A stretch of 64,000 nucleotides of DNA from an uncultured Sporosarcina sp. (GCA_947644645.1 CANSAF010000002.1:62001-126000), one strand, 5' to 3'; counted from the stretch's first letter, positions 9,144 through 20,389 are shown. Program-made: numbers and translations. The notes: generated by a model from the letters alone, not told the origin.

Positions 9144-11129
9144 TTAGATTTTAAATCGATTCACTGCGCTCGTCAGTTCTTCGCTAAGTTCAGTCAATTG
9201 TTCCGCTGCGTCTGTTACGGATTGAATTGCGCGTAATTGTTCGTCTGTTGAAGCGTTCACTTCTTCAGATGCGGCTGCTGTTTCTTGTGAAGTTGCCGCC
9301 ATTTTTTCAATGGTTTCCGCCACGACGATTTTTAAAGTCGCAACTTGTGCAATTTCGCTTGTGACAGCACCGATTGCTTGTTGCATCGTTGTCATTAATT
9401 TTGAAATATCATCGAATGTCATTTCAGTTTCTGTGACAACATTGCCTTGGTTTTGGAAGTTTTGACGTGTGTTTTCTAATTGGTTGGTTACCAATTGTGT
9501 TTCTGCTTGTAATTCTTCAACAGTTACACGTACTTCATCTGTCGCTCTTGCCGATTGTTCTGCAAGTTTACGAACTTCTTCTGCAACAACTGCGAAGCCT
9601 TGTCCGTGTTCGCCGGCACGTGCAGCTTCAATGCTGGCGTTTAATGCGAGTAAATTTGTTTGTGATGAAATTTCCGTAATGCTATTCATCACTGTACCAA
9701 TCTCGCTTACTTTATCTTCCAATGAACCAATTACAGTTGCCATCGTGTCAAGGGTTGTTTCAGATTCGTCAAATGATGTTTTTAATGCATGCATTTGTGT
9801 TTGCCCGTTACTATTCATCGCGTTTGCTTCGATTGCAATTTCAGTCATTGTTTGGGCTTGTTCTGTAATCAAATTAATTTGCGAACCGAGCACATCGGAT
9901 TGCTCCATCATCACTTCAGCGTCTTCCGCCGATTTGGAAGCACCTTCTGCGATTTCACCGACTGCAAATGCAACTTCTTCACCCGCCGCATTTGTTTCTT
10001 CTGAAATGGCACTTAAACTTTCAGAGTTGGTGCGTACTAGATTTGCCGATTCATTGACGACGCGAATAATATCATTGGTGCTATCGACCATTTGATTGAA
10101 ACTTGTTGATAATTTACCAATTTCATCATTCGTTTGTACATCAGAACGGACAGTTAAATCGCCATTTGCGATGTCTGTCATTAAATGATTGAGCTTACCT
10201 AATGGATTAATAATACGTTGAATGATGAAATATAAAGCGAAAGAAAGTACGATTAATGTAATGAGTGCTGTCATAATCATTGTTGTTTGGATTTCATTGG
10301 CAGTTTGGTTAATGTCTTTCTGATCGTAAATTAAACCAACTTTCCAATTTAAATTGTCTAAAGTGTCATAAATATTCATCCGACCGATGCCATCTTTTTG
10401 ATAAAAAATGACGCCTTCTTTATTATCTCCATCATACATTTCTGAAACGAATGGATAATCCATTAAGTTTTCACCCATTGAGACTGGATGAGAGATAGCG
10501 ATGCCGTCATTGTCTAATAAATATGGATAGCCATTATGACTTAATTCACTTTGAGCGATATGATCTGTTAATGTTGTTAGTTCGATATCGAAGGCGATGA
10601 CACCTAAAAATTGTCCATTCTTTTCAACAGCTGTCGAAGCCGTGATAATGAGTTTTTCGGTGACGACATCGACATAAGGACTTGTCCATTTGATTTCTCC
10701 TGGATGCGCTTTCGCTTCTTGGTACCAAGGTCTCGTCGTCGGGTCATAATCATCCCCATTATCTTCAATCGGCATATCGACGAAAGCTTCTGGCGTCCCG
10801 TAATAAATGGTAAATGCTGCCTCATATAAACCGAGTGTTTTATCAAGTTCAGCGCGAAGTTCCGCCAATGAAGTTCCCGTTTCATCCTCCGCCGAAAAAT
10901 TTAATACAGGAACAGATGTGGCGGCATGAAATAGCCCTTTTTCAAATTGTTCAAAGAAAGAAGAGATTGAATAATTCATTTCCGATGTAAGTACTTCACT
11001 TTGTTCAATGAGCACATTCTCGGTTTTCCCTTTTATTTCTGAACCTGTAAAAACCATCATAATTGAAACGCCTAAAATAACGAGCGAAGCAACGGTTATG
11101 ATAATTTTTGTTTTAACAGAATTAAACAT
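9144..11129 (-). CDS. Methyl-accepting chemotaxis protein, cluster copy 2
   Basis: Chemoreceptor of 661 aa with the same order as its neighbours: TM1, dCache, TM2, HAMP, signalling coiled coil. ATG start behind AGAAAGGTG. The ligand domain keeps the full amino-acid-type pattern YDPTTRPWY with WTSPY and AFDIE downstream, so amino-acid sensing is plausible. It is transcribed on its own from a good sigma-D promoter about 130 bp upstream and closed by a strong terminator. The cytoplasmic half is almost identical to copies 1 and 3, pointing to recent duplication or gene conversion. Confidence 0.94.
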   Translation of the reverse strand: MFNSVKTKIIITVASLVILGVSIMMVFTGSEIKGKTENVLIEQSEVLTSEMNYSISSFFEQFEKGLFHAATSVPVLNFSAEDETGTSLAELRAELDKTLGLYEAAFTIYYGTPEAFVDMPIEDNGDDYDPTTRPWYQEAKAHPGEIKWTSPYVDVVTEKLIITASTAVEKNGQFLGVIAFDIELTTLTDHIAQSELSHNGYPYLLDNDGIAISHPVSMGENLMDYPFVSEMYDGDNKEGVIFYQKDGIGRMNIYDTLDNLNWKVGLIYDQKDINQTANEIQTTMIMTALITLIVLSFALYFIIQRIINPLGKLNHLMTDIANGDLTVRSDVQTNDEIGKLSTSFNQMVDSTNDIIRVVNESANLVRTNSESLSAISEETNAAGEEVAFAVGEIAEGASKSAEDAEVMMEQSDVLGSQINLITEQAQTMTEIAIEANAMNSNGQTQMHALKTSFDESETTLDTMATVIGSLEDKVSEIGTVMNSITEISSQTNLLALNASIEAARAGEHGQGFAVVAEEVRKLAEQSARATDEVRVTVEELQAETQLVTNQLENTRQNFQNQGNVVTETEMTFDDISKLMTTMQQAIGAVTSEIAQVATLKIVVAETIEKMAATSQETAAASEEVNASTDEQLRAIQSVTDAAEQLTELSEELTSAVNRFKI

Positions 11130-11266
11130 GATTCAAACACCTTTCTATAAAAAATATAAATTCATTCCCAATCACATGTATTTAGAACAGAAACAGTCTT
11201 CAGTTAGGAAGAGGGTATTTAGTTTTTGAAAATAAAGATTGGGAATAAAATTTCTTCTATCTTTTA

Positions 11267-11293
11267 ATATCGGATAATAAATGGAAGTGTTTA
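11267..11293 (-). promoter_or_regulatory. Sigma-D promoter of receptor copy 2
   Basis: On the minus strand TAAA - 15 bp - TCCGATAT, one mismatch from the consensus TAAA-N15-GCCGATAT. It predicts a start site near 11259, leaving a leader of about 130 nt. Confidence 0.8.
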
Positions 11294-11354
11294 GGAGAGT
11301 GTAAAAAGTTCCAATAGTATGACTCGACGATTTGTTTAGGAATTTTTTAAAAGG

Positions 11355-11384
11355 AAAAAAGCGACCCGGAATTTCCGAATCGCT
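11355..11384 (-). terminator. Terminator of receptor copy 3
   Basis: AGCGA and GG pair with CC and TCGCT. The A-rich run just below 11355 supplies a U-tract on the minus strand. Confidence 0.7.
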
Positions 11385-11395
11385 TAGGGGGTTAC

Positions 11396-13399
11396 TTAAA
11401 TTTTAAATCGATTGACCGCGTTTGTAAGGTCTTCGCTTAGTTCTGTTAATTGTTCCGCTGCATCTGTTACAGATTGGATCGCGCGTAATTGTTCGTCTGT
11501 TGATGCGCTCACTTCTTCAGATGCTGCCGCTGTTTGTTGCGAAGTCGCAGCCATCGCTTCGATTGTTTCCGAAACGACTGTTTTTAACGTCTCGACTTGT
11601 GCAATTTCACCTGTAATCGCATCGATAGCTTGCTGCATCGTTGTCATCAGTTGTGAAATATCGCCAAATGTCACTTCAGTTTCAGTGACTACATCGCCTT
11701 GGTTTTGGAAATTATGGCGTGTGTTTTCAAGCTGGTTTGTGACGAGTTGTGTTTCATTTTGTAACTCTTCAACGGTTACACGAACTTCATCAGTTGCTCT
11801 TGCCGATTGTTCCGCAAGTTTACGAACTTCTTCTGCAACGACTGCAAAACCTTGTCCGTGTTCGCCAGCACGTGCAGCTTCAATGCTCGCATTAAGTGCC
11901 AGTAAATTCGTTTGAGATGAAATTTCAGTAATTGTATTCATCACTAAACCAATCTCGCTTACTTTATCTTCCAATGAACCAATCACATTTGCCATCGTTT
12001 CAAGCGTCGTTTCAGATTCGCCAAATGATTCTTTTAAAGCATTCATTTGAACTTGTCCGTTGCTGTTCATCGTATCTGCTTCTACTGCAATGTCCGCCAT
12101 TGTTCTAGCTTGATCAGTCAGGGTATTGATTTGCGTGCCAAGTACATCAGCTTGTTCCATCACTGTTTCAGCATCTTCAGCTGATTTTGAAGCACCTTCT
12201 GCAATTTCGCCGACTGCAAACGCCACTTCTTCACTTGAAGCATTTGTTTCTTCAGAGACAGCACTTAAACTTTCAGAGTTACCGCGTACATTGTTTGCAG
12301 ATTCATTGACGATACGAATAATATCATTTGTATTTTCCACCATTTCATTGAAGCTCGCTGATAATTGCCCAATTTCATCTTTTGATTGAATATCTGAACG
12401 AACGGTTAAGTCACCGTTGGCAATTTCAGTCATTAGTCCATTGATTTTCCCGAGTGGTTGCATCATTTGTCGAATAACAAAGTATAGAACAACAGCCATG
12501 ACTAAAACTGTAATCATCGCAAAAATTATCATCATTCGACCCAATGAATTCCCAGTTTGACTAATATTTTCTTTATCGTAAATGATCCCGATTTTCCAAT
12601 CTAATTTTTCTAAAGTCGCATAAACATTAAAACGCTTCTCGCCATTTCTTTCATAATTAAACACACCATGAGGGGCATTTTCATTATACATAGCCGCAGC
12701 ATAATCATATTCCATGAAATTTTCACCAAGTGCATTCTGGTGTGCAATGGCTGTTCCTTCATTATCTAAAATAAATGCGTAGCCATCGTGACTAATATCA
12801 CTTTGAGAGATATGATTTGTTAATGTATCGAGTCCAATATCGAAAGCAACAACGCCGAGAATTTGTCCGTTTTGTTCAACTGCTGTTGACGCTGTAATGA
12901 CGTAATCATTGGTTGTGACGTCAATATAAGGGCTTGACCATTTCACTTCTCCTGGATGATTCACAGCATCTTGATACCAGCTTCGTGTAGCTGCATCATA
13001 ATTATCATCGTCTTCTGCATCTGGTGCACCGACGAATATTTTATTTTTTGCGAAATGAACTGCGAGTGATTCATCATATAAATCAAGTAGGCGCGCTACT
13101 TCGTTTTTCAAAACTTGTTGTTGTTCGGCAGACGGCATTTCATCTGCTTCGCCAATTTCAGTAGCAAAATCTAACACAAGAGATGATGATGACAGTTGCA
13201 ATAAACCTTTTTCAAATTGATCGAAGAAAGCGGTGACGGAGTAATTCATTTCTTTCACCATCGTTTTACTTTGTTCTAGTAAAACATCTTCTGTCGTTGT
13301 TTTCACTTCGGTAATGGTTAAAGTTGTCATAATGGTAATACCTATAGCGATTAGTACGGAAACAATTAATATAATTTTAGTTTTAATCGAGTTAAACAT
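11396..13399 (-). CDS. Methyl-accepting chemotaxis protein, cluster copy 3
   Basis: Chemoreceptor of 667 aa, TM1-dCache-TM2-HAMP-signalling domain. ATG start preceded by AAGGAAGG. The ligand motif is YDAATRSWY with WSSPY and AFDIG, close to the amino-acid dCache pattern but with Ser in place of Pro before Trp. A degenerate promoter (TCCGAAAT with TTCA 15 bp upstream, 13531-13557) sits at the same distance as the sigma-D promoters of copies 1 and 2. Probably the same regulon, with weaker support. Confidence 0.93.
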   Translation of the reverse strand: MFNSIKTKIILIVSVLIAIGITIMTTLTITEVKTTTEDVLLEQSKTMVKEMNYSVTAFFDQFEKGLLQLSSSSLVLDFATEIGEADEMPSAEQQQVLKNEVARLLDLYDESLAVHFAKNKIFVGAPDAEDDDNYDAATRSWYQDAVNHPGEVKWSSPYIDVTTNDYVITASTAVEQNGQILGVVAFDIGLDTLTNHISQSDISHDGYAFILDNEGTAIAHQNALGENFMEYDYAAAMYNENAPHGVFNYERNGEKRFNVYATLEKLDWKIGIIYDKENISQTGNSLGRMMIIFAMITVLVMAVVLYFVIRQMMQPLGKINGLMTEIANGDLTVRSDIQSKDEIGQLSASFNEMVENTNDIIRIVNESANNVRGNSESLSAVSEETNASSEEVAFAVGEIAEGASKSAEDAETVMEQADVLGTQINTLTDQARTMADIAVEADTMNSNGQVQMNALKESFGESETTLETMANVIGSLEDKVSEIGLVMNTITEISSQTNLLALNASIEAARAGEHGQGFAVVAEEVRKLAEQSARATDEVRVTVEELQNETQLVTNQLENTRHNFQNQGDVVTETEVTFGDISQLMTTMQQAIDAITGEIAQVETLKTVVSETIEAMAATSQQTAAASEEVSASTDEQLRAIQSVTDAAEQLTELSEDLTNAVNRFKI

Positions 13400-13599
13400 G
13401 AGTGAAATACCTTCCTTAATTTTATTTCTTAAATGAATTTCAAAAACACGCTATTTCCCAAAAGTGAAAAACATTATTTTATATGTATTGTCACGAGTTT
13501 TAATGAAAATACAATTTAAGCTACTGTTTTATTTCGGACTATATAAATATATATGAATAGGACTATGGAACTTTGTTTTTTGAGTCGACTATATAAGTA

Positions 13600-13640
13600 T
13601 AAAAACCCATTTAGTCAGACCACTACTAAATGGGTTTTTA
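13600..13640. terminator. Terminator of receptor copy 4
   Basis: AAAACCCATTTAGT pairs perfectly with ACTAAATGGGTTTT around a 9-nt loop. A- and T-runs flank it, so it could act on both strands. Confidence 0.92.
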
Positions 13641-13653
13641 TTGCATGAGCGAT

Positions 13654-15648
13654 TTATAGTTTAAATCGTTCTACAGAATTTGTTAATGCTTCGCTTAGTT
13701 CTGTTAATTGTTCTGCCGAGTCTGTGATCGATTGGATTGCGCGTAGTTGTCCATCTGTTGACGCGCTCACTTCTTGACAAGCAGCAGCTGTTTCTTCGGA
13801 AGTTGTTGCCATTGTATGAATCGTTTCCGAGACGACTTCTTTTAAGGTTGCAACTTGTGCGATTTCAGCTGTGACTTCATCAATCGATTGTTGCATGGAA
13901 GTCATTAAGTTAGAAATATTGTCAAATGTCGTTTCAGTTTCGCCCACAACAAGTCCTTGTGCTTCAAAGTTTTGACGTGTGTTTTCTAATTGGTGCGTCA
14001 CTAGGCGCGATTCGTCTTGAAGTTCTTCAACAGTGATGCGCACTTCATCAGTTGCTTCTCTAGATTGTTCAGCAAGTTTTCGTACTTCTTCTGCGACAAT
14101 CGCAAATCCTTGACCATGTTCACCAGCGCGTGCAGCTTCAATGCTTGCGTTTAGCGCGAGTAAATTTGTTTGTGATGAAATTTCCGTTATGGTATTCATC
14201 ACTTGACCGATTGCACTCACTTTTTCGCTTAAAGTTCCGATGACAGATGCCATCGTTTCTAGTGTCGATTCGGCTTCATTGAAAGAAGATTTGAGTTCAG
14301 TCATTTGAGCTTGTCCACTACGATTCATCGTATCGGCTTTCGTTGCGATATCAATCATTGTAGAGGCTTTCGTTGTAATTTTATTAATTTGCGTACCAAG
14401 CTGTTCAGAACGTTCTGTGACCGCTTCTGCATCTTCCGCGGATGTTGCTGCGCCCGTTGCAATTTCATTGACAGCATAAGCAATCTCTTCACTTGATGCG
14501 TTTGTTTCTTCAGAGATAGCGCTTAAACTTTCTGCGCTCATTCGAACATTTTCGGATGAATGATTCACAGTTTCGATAATTTGTTTCATATTTTGAAGCA
14601 TTGCATCGAAGTTTTTCGATAACTGACCAATTTCATCGTTCGACTGGATCTTTGTCCGGACAGTTAAATCACCATGTGAAACTTTGTCCATTAAATGATT
14701 TAATCTTGCAAGCGGACGAATCGCACGGTTAATTAAGAAATATAACACGATACAAAAGGCAAGCAATGTGATCCCAGCAATGATTGTCATAATGACTTGT
14801 GTTTCAATCGCAAATTGATTGAGGTTTTTCATGTCGTAAATGGTTGCGATTTTCCAGTTGTAATTTGGCACAGTCGTATAAACTAACACGCGCTGGACAC
14901 CATCTTCTTTAAAATAAATGACTCCGCGATCTTCCTTTGCATTGAAGATTTTTTGAATTCCCGGTAGTTCACTCAAAGATTCCCCTTGTAATTCGGGATG
15001 TGCAATCGCAACACCGTTTTGGTCTAGCATCATCGCGTAACCACCGTAACTAATTTCTCTTTGTGCAAACTCATTTGTTAAAGCAGCTAATTGAATATCA
15101 AGACCAATAACGCCCGTTGTTTCTCCATTTTCAACAACAGCTTTTGAAGCAGTTAAGACGATTTCTCCTGTCGCTGCATCTACATAAGGATCTGTCCATT
15201 GTAGTGTATCGGGCGTGTCTTCAGAATTTTGGAACCAACCGCGTGTCCGTGCATCGAAATCATCTCCTAAATCGACGTCCGGTTTAATCAGTAGATTCCC
15301 ATCCATACTTGCGTAATAAACAGAAGAAGCATCTTCGAATAAATTTATGAATTCAGTTAATTCGTTTTCGATTAAGGCTTCTTGTTGCTCGATTGCCAAT
15401 ATTTCCGCCGCATCCTTCGTTTGAAAAACGGAAGAATTGGAAAGTTGATAAGTCCCTCGACTAAATTGTTCTAAAAAATTAGACGTTGCATGACGCATTT
15501 CTTCCGTTAGTACGGAGCTTTGACTAATTACGCTTTCTTCGGTTTTGCTTTTCACTTGCAAACCACTAACAAAAGTCATGACACCGACACCAATTGTGAA
15601 AAGTGCAATGACTGTAATGATAATTCTAAACTTTATTGATTGGAACAT
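13654..15648 (-). CDS. Methyl-accepting chemotaxis protein, cluster copy 4
   Basis: Chemoreceptor of 664 aa and the most divergent of the four. The ATG at 15648 is chosen because an upstream in-frame GTG lies inside the AGGTGGG ribosome site, and because the other copies begin the same way (MFNS-, here MFQS-). The ligand motif is FDARTRGWF, with both Tyr positions of the amino-acid signature changed to Phe, so ligand range may differ. A usual Ser-Glu pair near the C-terminal methylation helix is Cys-Gln here ([11 protein letters not shown]); Gln could need deamidation by CheD. No convincing sigma-D promoter was found upstream. Confidence 0.92.
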   Translation of the reverse strand: MFQSIKFRIIITVIALFTIGVGVMTFVSGLQVKSKTEESVISQSSVLTEEMRHATSNFLEQFSRGTYQLSNSSVFQTKDAAEILAIEQQEALIENELTEFINLFEDASSVYYASMDGNLLIKPDVDLGDDFDARTRGWFQNSEDTPDTLQWTDPYVDAATGEIVLTASKAVVENGETTGVIGLDIQLAALTNEFAQREISYGGYAMMLDQNGVAIAHPELQGESLSELPGIQKIFNAKEDRGVIYFKEDGVQRVLVYTTVPNYNWKIATIYDMKNLNQFAIETQVIMTIIAGITLLAFCIVLYFLINRAIRPLARLNHLMDKVSHGDLTVRTKIQSNDEIGQLSKNFDAMLQNMKQIIETVNHSSENVRMSAESLSAISEETNASSEEIAYAVNEIATGAATSAEDAEAVTERSEQLGTQINKITTKASTMIDIATKADTMNRSGQAQMTELKSSFNEAESTLETMASVIGTLSEKVSAIGQVMNTITEISSQTNLLALNASIEAARAGEHGQGFAIVAEEVRKLAEQSREATDEVRITVEELQDESRLVTHQLENTRQNFEAQGLVVGETETTFDNISNLMTSMQQSIDEVTAEIAQVATLKEVVSETIHTMATTSEETAAACQEVSASTDGQLRAIQSITDSAEQLTELSEALTNSVERFKL

Positions 15649-15829
15649 CTTAATACCCACCTGACTTTCTTATAAATAATACGGAAAGCTTATAAAGTCT
15701 ATCCACCTTCCTATCATAATGCCTATGAATCTAATTTCAAGTTAATATGAGAATTTTTTACGAATTTTGATGATTCTTGTTTTTATTTGAGGATTTTGAG
15801 GTGGCGATTGATTTTTAAGTAAAATAAAT

Positions 15830-15856
15830 TAAACTTTTTAAGCGGATTGCCGATAT
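15830..15856 (+). promoter_or_regulatory. Perfect sigma-D promoter of the flaG-fliD-fliS-fliT operon
   Basis: TAAA (15830-15833), exactly 15 bp, then GCCGATAT (15849-15856), an exact match to the Bacillus sigma-D consensus. It lies about 45 bp before the flaG start, so the late flagellar operon is part of the sigma-D regulon. Confidence 0.92.
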
Positions 15857-15900
15857 AATGAATAACTAAGATATTCCCAGGGGTGGGGGAGGTAAGGTGA

Positions 15901-16251
15901 ATGATAAATCGTGTAGATCAATCAAGCGTGGTGATTGAGCAAACTCGGGGGCAGATGCCGAGCCAATCTAAAGCAGAAATTGAAAAAGTTCAAATTCGTA
16001 CAGACAATAAAAATGAAGAAAAATTACCAAATGAAAAAGCAAAATCTATGGTAGACGGCATGAATGATTTCTTAGCTAGCACAGATTCGCAATTGAAGTT
16101 TGTCTATCATGACGGGCTGAATGAGTATTATGTTACTGTTGTGAACACAGCAACTGATGAAGTCATCCGAGAAATACCGTCCAAAAAACTAATGGACATC
16201 CATGCAGCAATGAAAGAATTTGTAGGACTCTTAGTAGACCGTAAAATATAA
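15901..16251 (+). CDS. flaG: FlaG family flagellar protein
   Basis: Small (116 aa) FlaG/YvyC-type protein encoded directly before fliD, as in B. subtilis. The C-terminal half carries the family pattern (LKFVYHDGLNEYYVTVVN, EVIREIPSKKLMDI), and the N-terminal third is polar and low-complexity. Family members affect filament length and hook-associated protein function; the exact role is unclear. ATG start behind GGGGGAGG. First gene after the perfect sigma-D promoter; fliD follows after 19 bp. Confidence 0.9.
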   Translation: MINRVDQSSVVIEQTRGQMPSQSKAEIEKVQIRTDNKNEEKLPNEKAKSMVDGMNDFLASTDSQLKFVYHDGLNEYYVTVVNTATDEVIREIPSKKLMDIHAAMKEFVGLLVDRKI

Positions 16252-16270
16252 GAAAAAGGTGTGAAGTATT

Positions 16271-17758
16271 ATGAGAATTGGTGGTTTAGCAAGTGGAATC
16301 GATACAGATTCAATCATTAGAGATATGATGCAAGCAAATCGAATTCCTTTAAATAAAATTACACAGAAGAAGCAATACTTGGAATGGCAGTTAGATAGTT
16401 ACCGAAATGTGAACAAAGACGTTCGTTCAATGCGTGATGGTTTACTGAACATGACACTTCAAAGCACATATATGGCGAAAACAGTTAGCGTGTCGAATGA
16501 AGATGCAGTGAGTATTCGTGCATTGAGTGCAGAGTCGGATTTTTCGGGGACGTTGGAAATTAAACAACTTGCAACGGCGGCTACTTGGCAGAGTAGCGGA
16601 ATTAAGAAAGACGGCACTGCGGCTAAAGAGGACACTAAGATTAGTGAGTTGAATTCTTCCGAAAATGGTGGATTAGTAGTTGGAAGAACTCTTCAAATCA
16701 CAGCACCAGGTCATAAGGCGAGTTCAATCAAGATTGAAGAGGATGATACGATTAAATCGGTCATTGAAAAAATTAATAAAAACAATTCAGGTGTGAATGC
16801 GTTTTATGATGAGCATACTGGAAAAATTGCAATGACTGCAAAAAATAGCGGCGAAATTGATGGTGTTAACAGTATTGGGATAAAAGCGATAAATAGTGAT
16901 AACACTGAAATAGGTATTGTAGGTAATTCTGTTTCCGGCCAAAACGCTAAATTTACTTTCAACGGTCTAGAAACAGAACGTGCTTCAAATACATTCACAA
17001 TTAATGGTTTTGAAGTAACATTAAAAGAAGTAACGTCTTCACCAGTGACTTTCAACTCAGCAACAGACACAGACAAAGTATTTGATTCTGTAAAACAATT
17101 TGTCGATGATTATAATAAATTAATTACGGAATTAAACGCGAAAATTAGAGAACCGAAATTCCGTGATTTTCATCCGCTTTCTGCTGAAGAGAAAGGCGAT
17201 ATGAAAGAAAGCGAAATTGAATTATGGGAAGAAAAAGCAATGAGTGGTACGCTGAAGAATGACCCAACAATTCAAAGATTACTTTCAGATATGCGAATGG
17301 CATTGACGAAAGGAATTGAAGGTCCAGACGGCAAAACAATTAATTTAGCAAGTCTTGGCATTACAACATCTAAAGACTATATGTCTAATGGAAAGCTTGA
17401 AATCAACGAAGACAAGCTTCGTGAAGCAATTTCCGAAAATCCGAATGGCGTATATGAGTTATTTGGTAAAAATAATGAAGATCCAAAACAACGTGGAATC
17501 ATTCACGATGTGCGTGACGCAATGAAAGTTGCGAACGATACAATTACAAATCGTGCGGGAACTGCGGGTTCAGGTAAAGACAGTTTCCTTTTAGGTCGTA
17601 ACTTAAAAGAGATGGACAAGCAAATCGAACGTTTCCAAGAACGTCTTCAAAAAACAGAAGATCGTTTATGGAGACAGTTTACGGCAATGGAACAAGCGAT
17701 GAACCGTGCGAATGCGCAAGCGGCTCAGCTTATGAACGGTCTCGGCGGTATGATGTAA
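16271..17758 (+). CDS. fliD: Flagellar hook-associated protein 2 (filament cap)
   Basis: FliD forms the cap on which flagellin subunits polymerise. The 495-aa product starts with the typical FliD N-terminus (RIGGLASGIDTDSII) and ends with a long coiled-coil helix (DKQIERFQERLQKTEDRLWR, then ALA/MNRANAQ-type heptads), both hallmarks of the family. The middle is the variable surface domain. It needs FliT as export chaperone, and a FliT-like gene lies two genes downstream in the same operon. Confidence 0.96.
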   Translation: MRIGGLASGIDTDSIIRDMMQANRIPLNKITQKKQYLEWQLDSYRNVNKDVRSMRDGLLNMTLQSTYMAKTVSVSNEDAVSIRALSAESDFSGTLEIKQLATAATWQSSGIKKDGTAAKEDTKISELNSSENGGLVVGRTLQITAPGHKASSIKIEEDDTIKSVIEKINKNNSGVNAFYDEHTGKIAMTAKNSGEIDGVNSIGIKAINSDNTEIGIVGNSVSGQNAKFTFNGLETERASNTFTINGFEVTLKEVTSSPVTFNSATDTDKVFDSVKQFVDDYNKLITELNAKIREPKFRDFHPLSAEEKGDMKESEIELWEEKAMSGTLKNDPTIQRLLSDMRMALTKGIEGPDGKTINLASLGITTSKDYMSNGKLEINEDKLREAISENPNGVYELFGKNNEDPKQRGIIHDVRDAMKVANDTITNRAGTAGSGKDSFLLGRNLKEMDKQIERFQERLQKTEDRLWRQFTAMEQAMNRANAQAAQLMNGLGGMM

Positions 17759-17798
17759 TAGACTCGGAAAGACCATATAGAAAAAAAGGAGAGTTTTA

Positions 17799-18200
17799 AT
17801 GGCTATTCATAACCCTTATGCAGCGTATCAGAATAATTCGGTGAACACTTCAACGCCAGGTGAATTAACGTTAATGCTTTATAATGGATGTTTAAAATTC
17901 ATTGAACAAGCGAAACGTGCAATGGTGGATGAGAAAATTGAAGAAAAAAATACGGCCATTCAAAAAGCACAAGCAATTATTTCGGAATTGATGATTACAT
18001 TAGATACATCTGTTCCAGTTGCTGAAAATATGATGGTGCTTTATGATTTTGCCAATAGCCGATTAATCGATGGCAATATTAAAAATGATTCGGCATTATT
18101 GGATGAAGCTGCTGATATTATTCGAGAATTTCGAGATACTTGGAAGCAAGTCATTCAAATTAATCGTCAAAAACAATATGCAAATGTTGATGAAGTATGA
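17799..18200 (+). CDS. fliS: Flagellin export chaperone FliS
   Basis: Cytoplasmic helical chaperone (133 aa) that binds the C-terminus of flagellin and prevents early polymerisation. The family pattern YNGCLKFIEQA follows the N-terminal NPYAAYQNNSVNTSTPGELT. It sits between fliD and the fliT-like gene and overlaps the latter by 4 nt (ATGA at 18197-18200), indicating translational coupling. Strong AAAGGAGAG ribosome site. Confidence 0.96.
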   Translation: MAIHNPYAAYQNNSVNTSTPGELTLMLYNGCLKFIEQAKRAMVDEKIEEKNTAIQKAQAIISELMITLDTSVPVAENMMVLYDFANSRLIDGNIKNDSALLDEAADIIREFRDTWKQVIQINRQKQYANVDEV

Positions 18201-18550
18201 TTAGGGAAGCATTTGTCAATTGGAAACGCGCAACAGAGAATCTTTTAATGCTAACAAAAGAAAAAGATGAAGAAAAGCGCGATGAAACGATTGAAAAAAT
18301 CAACCAATTATTAGATGTTCGCGATCAGCTTCAAGGACAAATTCAAGCGCCTTTTACGGATGAAGAAAAAGTTTTCGGGCAAGAATTAATTACGATGGAA
18401 GCAAAGTTGCAACATGAATTGAAAAATTATATGGAAAATATTCGTCAAGAAATTTCTGTATCAAAGTCTAAAGGTTCTCATATGAAAAGTTATGTGAACC
18501 CTTATCAAAGTCTTGCGCGTGATGGTGCGTATTATGATACGAAGCAATAA
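18197..18550 (+). CDS. fliT: FliT-like flagellar chaperone
   Basis: A 117-aa, mostly alpha-helical, charged protein beginning four bases inside fliS. Position (flaG-fliD-fliS-this) and length match B. subtilis FliT, the FliD export chaperone. Sequence identity in this family is low, so the call rests largely on context. The last 20 residues (about SYVNPYQSLARDG) resemble the flagellin/FliS N-terminal style NPY motif, which is curious. Ends at a strong terminator. Confidence 0.8.
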   Translation: MIREAFVNWKRATENLLMLTKEKDEEKRDETIEKINQLLDVRDQLQGQIQAPFTDEEKVFGQELITMEAKLQHELKNYMENIRQEISVSKSKGSHMKSYVNPYQSLARDGAYYDTKQ

Positions 18551-18552
18551 AC

Positions 18553-18606
18553 GGGAAGCTGCTCCAAAAGTCGAAGTTCAGACTTTTGGGGCGCTTCCTG
18601 TTTTTG
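18553..18606 (+). terminator. Terminator of the flaG-fliT operon
   Basis: GGGAAGC and CCAAAAGTC pair with GACTTTTGG and GCGCTTCC, followed by TGTTTTTG. Confidence 0.88.
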
Positions 18607-18756
18607 TGTTGGTTGATTTTACTGGTTGGTTTTTCTCATTGTTGAGATTGCTGTGAATATGATTTTGTATTTTTCTGAATCATTAGAACTATATGAATGG
18701 TCATTCATTAGTGGTAAATTAGAATGTAATTATATGAAAATAGGGAGTGTGTGGAT

Positions 18757-20232
18757 ATGACTGTTGAGCAGATGAAGTGGGAAGATTGGCTTCAGAAAAA
18801 TAAAATTATGATTATTGGTTTTATATTGGCTGCTGGGTTAGGCTTAGTGGCGCAGTTTATTCAAGGGTCTTCAATGAATATTATTTTATCCGTAGCGATC
18901 CCTTTCGCTTTTGCACTTGGATTTTATGCCTTAAGTCTGAAAGTCACAGCAATCGCTAAAGTTTTACCTTATATTTTATTGGGCTTAAATTTTGCGATTT
19001 CTTTAGGTGTTATGACGCTTTCAGAAGCGAATTTAGGGTCACTTGGTATTATTGTTCTTTTACTCGTACTTGGGTCGATTCATGGTCATATGCTCATTAT
19101 GGGTGTCGGGTTTGCCTTAAGTTTTATTGCGCTTTATTTAAATAATAAATTATTCGTCCAACCAGATTTAGTTGCAGCGAGTGGAACGAATTTGATGATT
19201 TTACATATTTTAAGTGGAATTGTTTTATTATTATTTGTTCGACAAAATAAGCGATTATTTGTCCGTGTTGCAGAATTAATCGCAACGACAGAGGAAAAAG
19301 CGAAAGAAGAGGAAGCATTGGCACTGCATTTAAATGGAGCTGTGGAGAAGATTACGCGTAATTTAGAAGCGATTCGCACGAGTACGAAGGAGGCGCATGA
19401 AGCGCAGTCAGAAATGCTTTCGGCAGTGAGCGATGTGAGTAGCGGCAGTCAACAGCAAGCGGATCATATTGTTGATATTACAACGAATATCGATGAAACA
19501 GACTTACTGATGAAAGAAGTGAGTCAAGGAATGGAAGAAGTGATTCAACAAGCGAATGAAGCGGGTGAAATGGCGAATGAAGGGACGTTAAAAGTAACGG
19601 ATCTGGAAGAAAGTTTCGCACGGTTTACTGCTTATTTCGAAGAAGTATTGTCGAAGTTTAATTTATTAACAGAAAAAATTAATGAAACGAATAGCTTTAC
19701 GACAGCGATTAAAGAAATTACAGATCAGACAAATTTACTTTCTTTAAATGCATCGATTGAAGCGGCGCGTGCAGGAGAGCAAGGACAAGGTTTTGCGGTT
19801 GTTGCAAATGAGATTAGAAAACTGTCGATGATGACGGCGGAAACATTGGAAAAAATTGAAGGAAATTTAGCGGAAGTCAATGCATCAAACGAAGATATGG
19901 TGGAACAATTAACAGAAGGAGCGACACGAGTTTCGCAACAATCAGCAAGTGTGCAGGAGTCAACAGTTGCTTTTACACAATTATTTACGATGATGGACGC
20001 GTTAAAAGATGAGTTATTTTCTTTTGTGGAGAAATTTAAAGGAGCCAATGAAAATAGTCGAATGATCCAAAACCGGACGACAGACTTTTCAGCAGTTGTT
20101 CAACAAAGTACTGCAACGATTGAAGAATTGCATGCAACTTTAATTGAATTAACGGAAGAACAAGAAAAAATTGCGCATTATATCCACGATACTTATGAAG
20201 AAGCGATTGAGTTGGGGGATGTTCGCGTATAA
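18757..20232 (+). CDS. Chemoreceptor with polytopic membrane N-terminus and no HAMP
   Basis: Of 491 aa, the first about 165 form five or six hydrophobic helices with almost no extracellular domain. They run straight into a cytoplasmic methyl-accepting signalling domain (tip [16 protein letters not shown] near residue 330). No HAMP domain is visible. The ATG at 18757 is preferred over a GTG at 18751 because GGGAG then sits 9 bp upstream. Such receptors may sense membrane or energy state instead of an external ligand; this is inference. A weak TAAA-N15 element upstream is not good enough to call sigma-D. Confidence 0.88.
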   Translation: MTVEQMKWEDWLQKNKIMIIGFILAAGLGLVAQFIQGSSMNIILSVAIPFAFALGFYALSLKVTAIAKVLPYILLGLNFAISLGVMTLSEANLGSLGIIVLLLVLGSIHGHMLIMGVGFALSFIALYLNNKLFVQPDLVAASGTNLMILHILSGIVLLLFVRQNKRLFVRVAELIATTEEKAKEEEALALHLNGAVEKITRNLEAIRTSTKEAHEAQSEMLSAVSDVSSGSQQQADHIVDITTNIDETDLLMKEVSQGMEEVIQQANEAGEMANEGTLKVTDLEESFARFTAYFEEVLSKFNLLTEKINETNSFTTAIKEITDQTNLLSLNASIEAARAGEQGQGFAVVANEIRKLSMMTAETLEKIEGNLAEVNASNEDMVEQLTEGATRVSQQSASVQESTVAFTQLFTMMDALKDELFSFVEKFKGANENSRMIQNRTTDFSAVVQQSTATIEELHATLIELTEEQEKIAHYIHDTYEEAIELGDVRV

Positions 20233-20286
20233 AAAAACGGATTTGTGAAAATTGTCGTAACTTAACAAAAACGGTCGAAACTATGT

Positions 20287-20292
20287 TATACT
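20287..20292 (+). promoter_or_regulatory. Extended -10 element upstream of hpf
   Basis: TATACT preceded by TGT (TGn motif), 168 bp before the hpf start. The -35 region is poor. A possible vegetative promoter. Confidence 0.45.
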
Positions 20293-20343
20293 ATAGAAAA
20301 TGATAGATGATACTTCTCTTTCATTTTCTCCTGAAAACGGAGT

Positions 20344-20357
20344 TGTAAGCGTTCTCT
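20344..20357 (+). promoter_or_regulatory. cre-like site upstream of hpf
   Basis: TGTAAGCGTTCTCT matches 13 of 14 positions of the CcpA operator pattern TGWAANCGNTNWCA. It lies about 35 bp upstream of the sigma-B-like -35. Possible carbon-catabolite input; one-site evidence only. Confidence 0.35.
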
Positions 20358-20389
20358 AAAAATGTAGAAAAATCCCGATAAAATTTAGT

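Noticed and set aside
7006..10095. Long plus-strand ORFs opposite the chemoreceptor cluster
   Set aside because: They recur at the same place in each paralogue because the coiled-coil codons read openly in antisense; no ribosome sites.
18660..18745. Sigma-D promoter before the polytopic receptor (TAAA-N15-ATGAAAAT)
   Set aside because: The -10 matches only about half the consensus.
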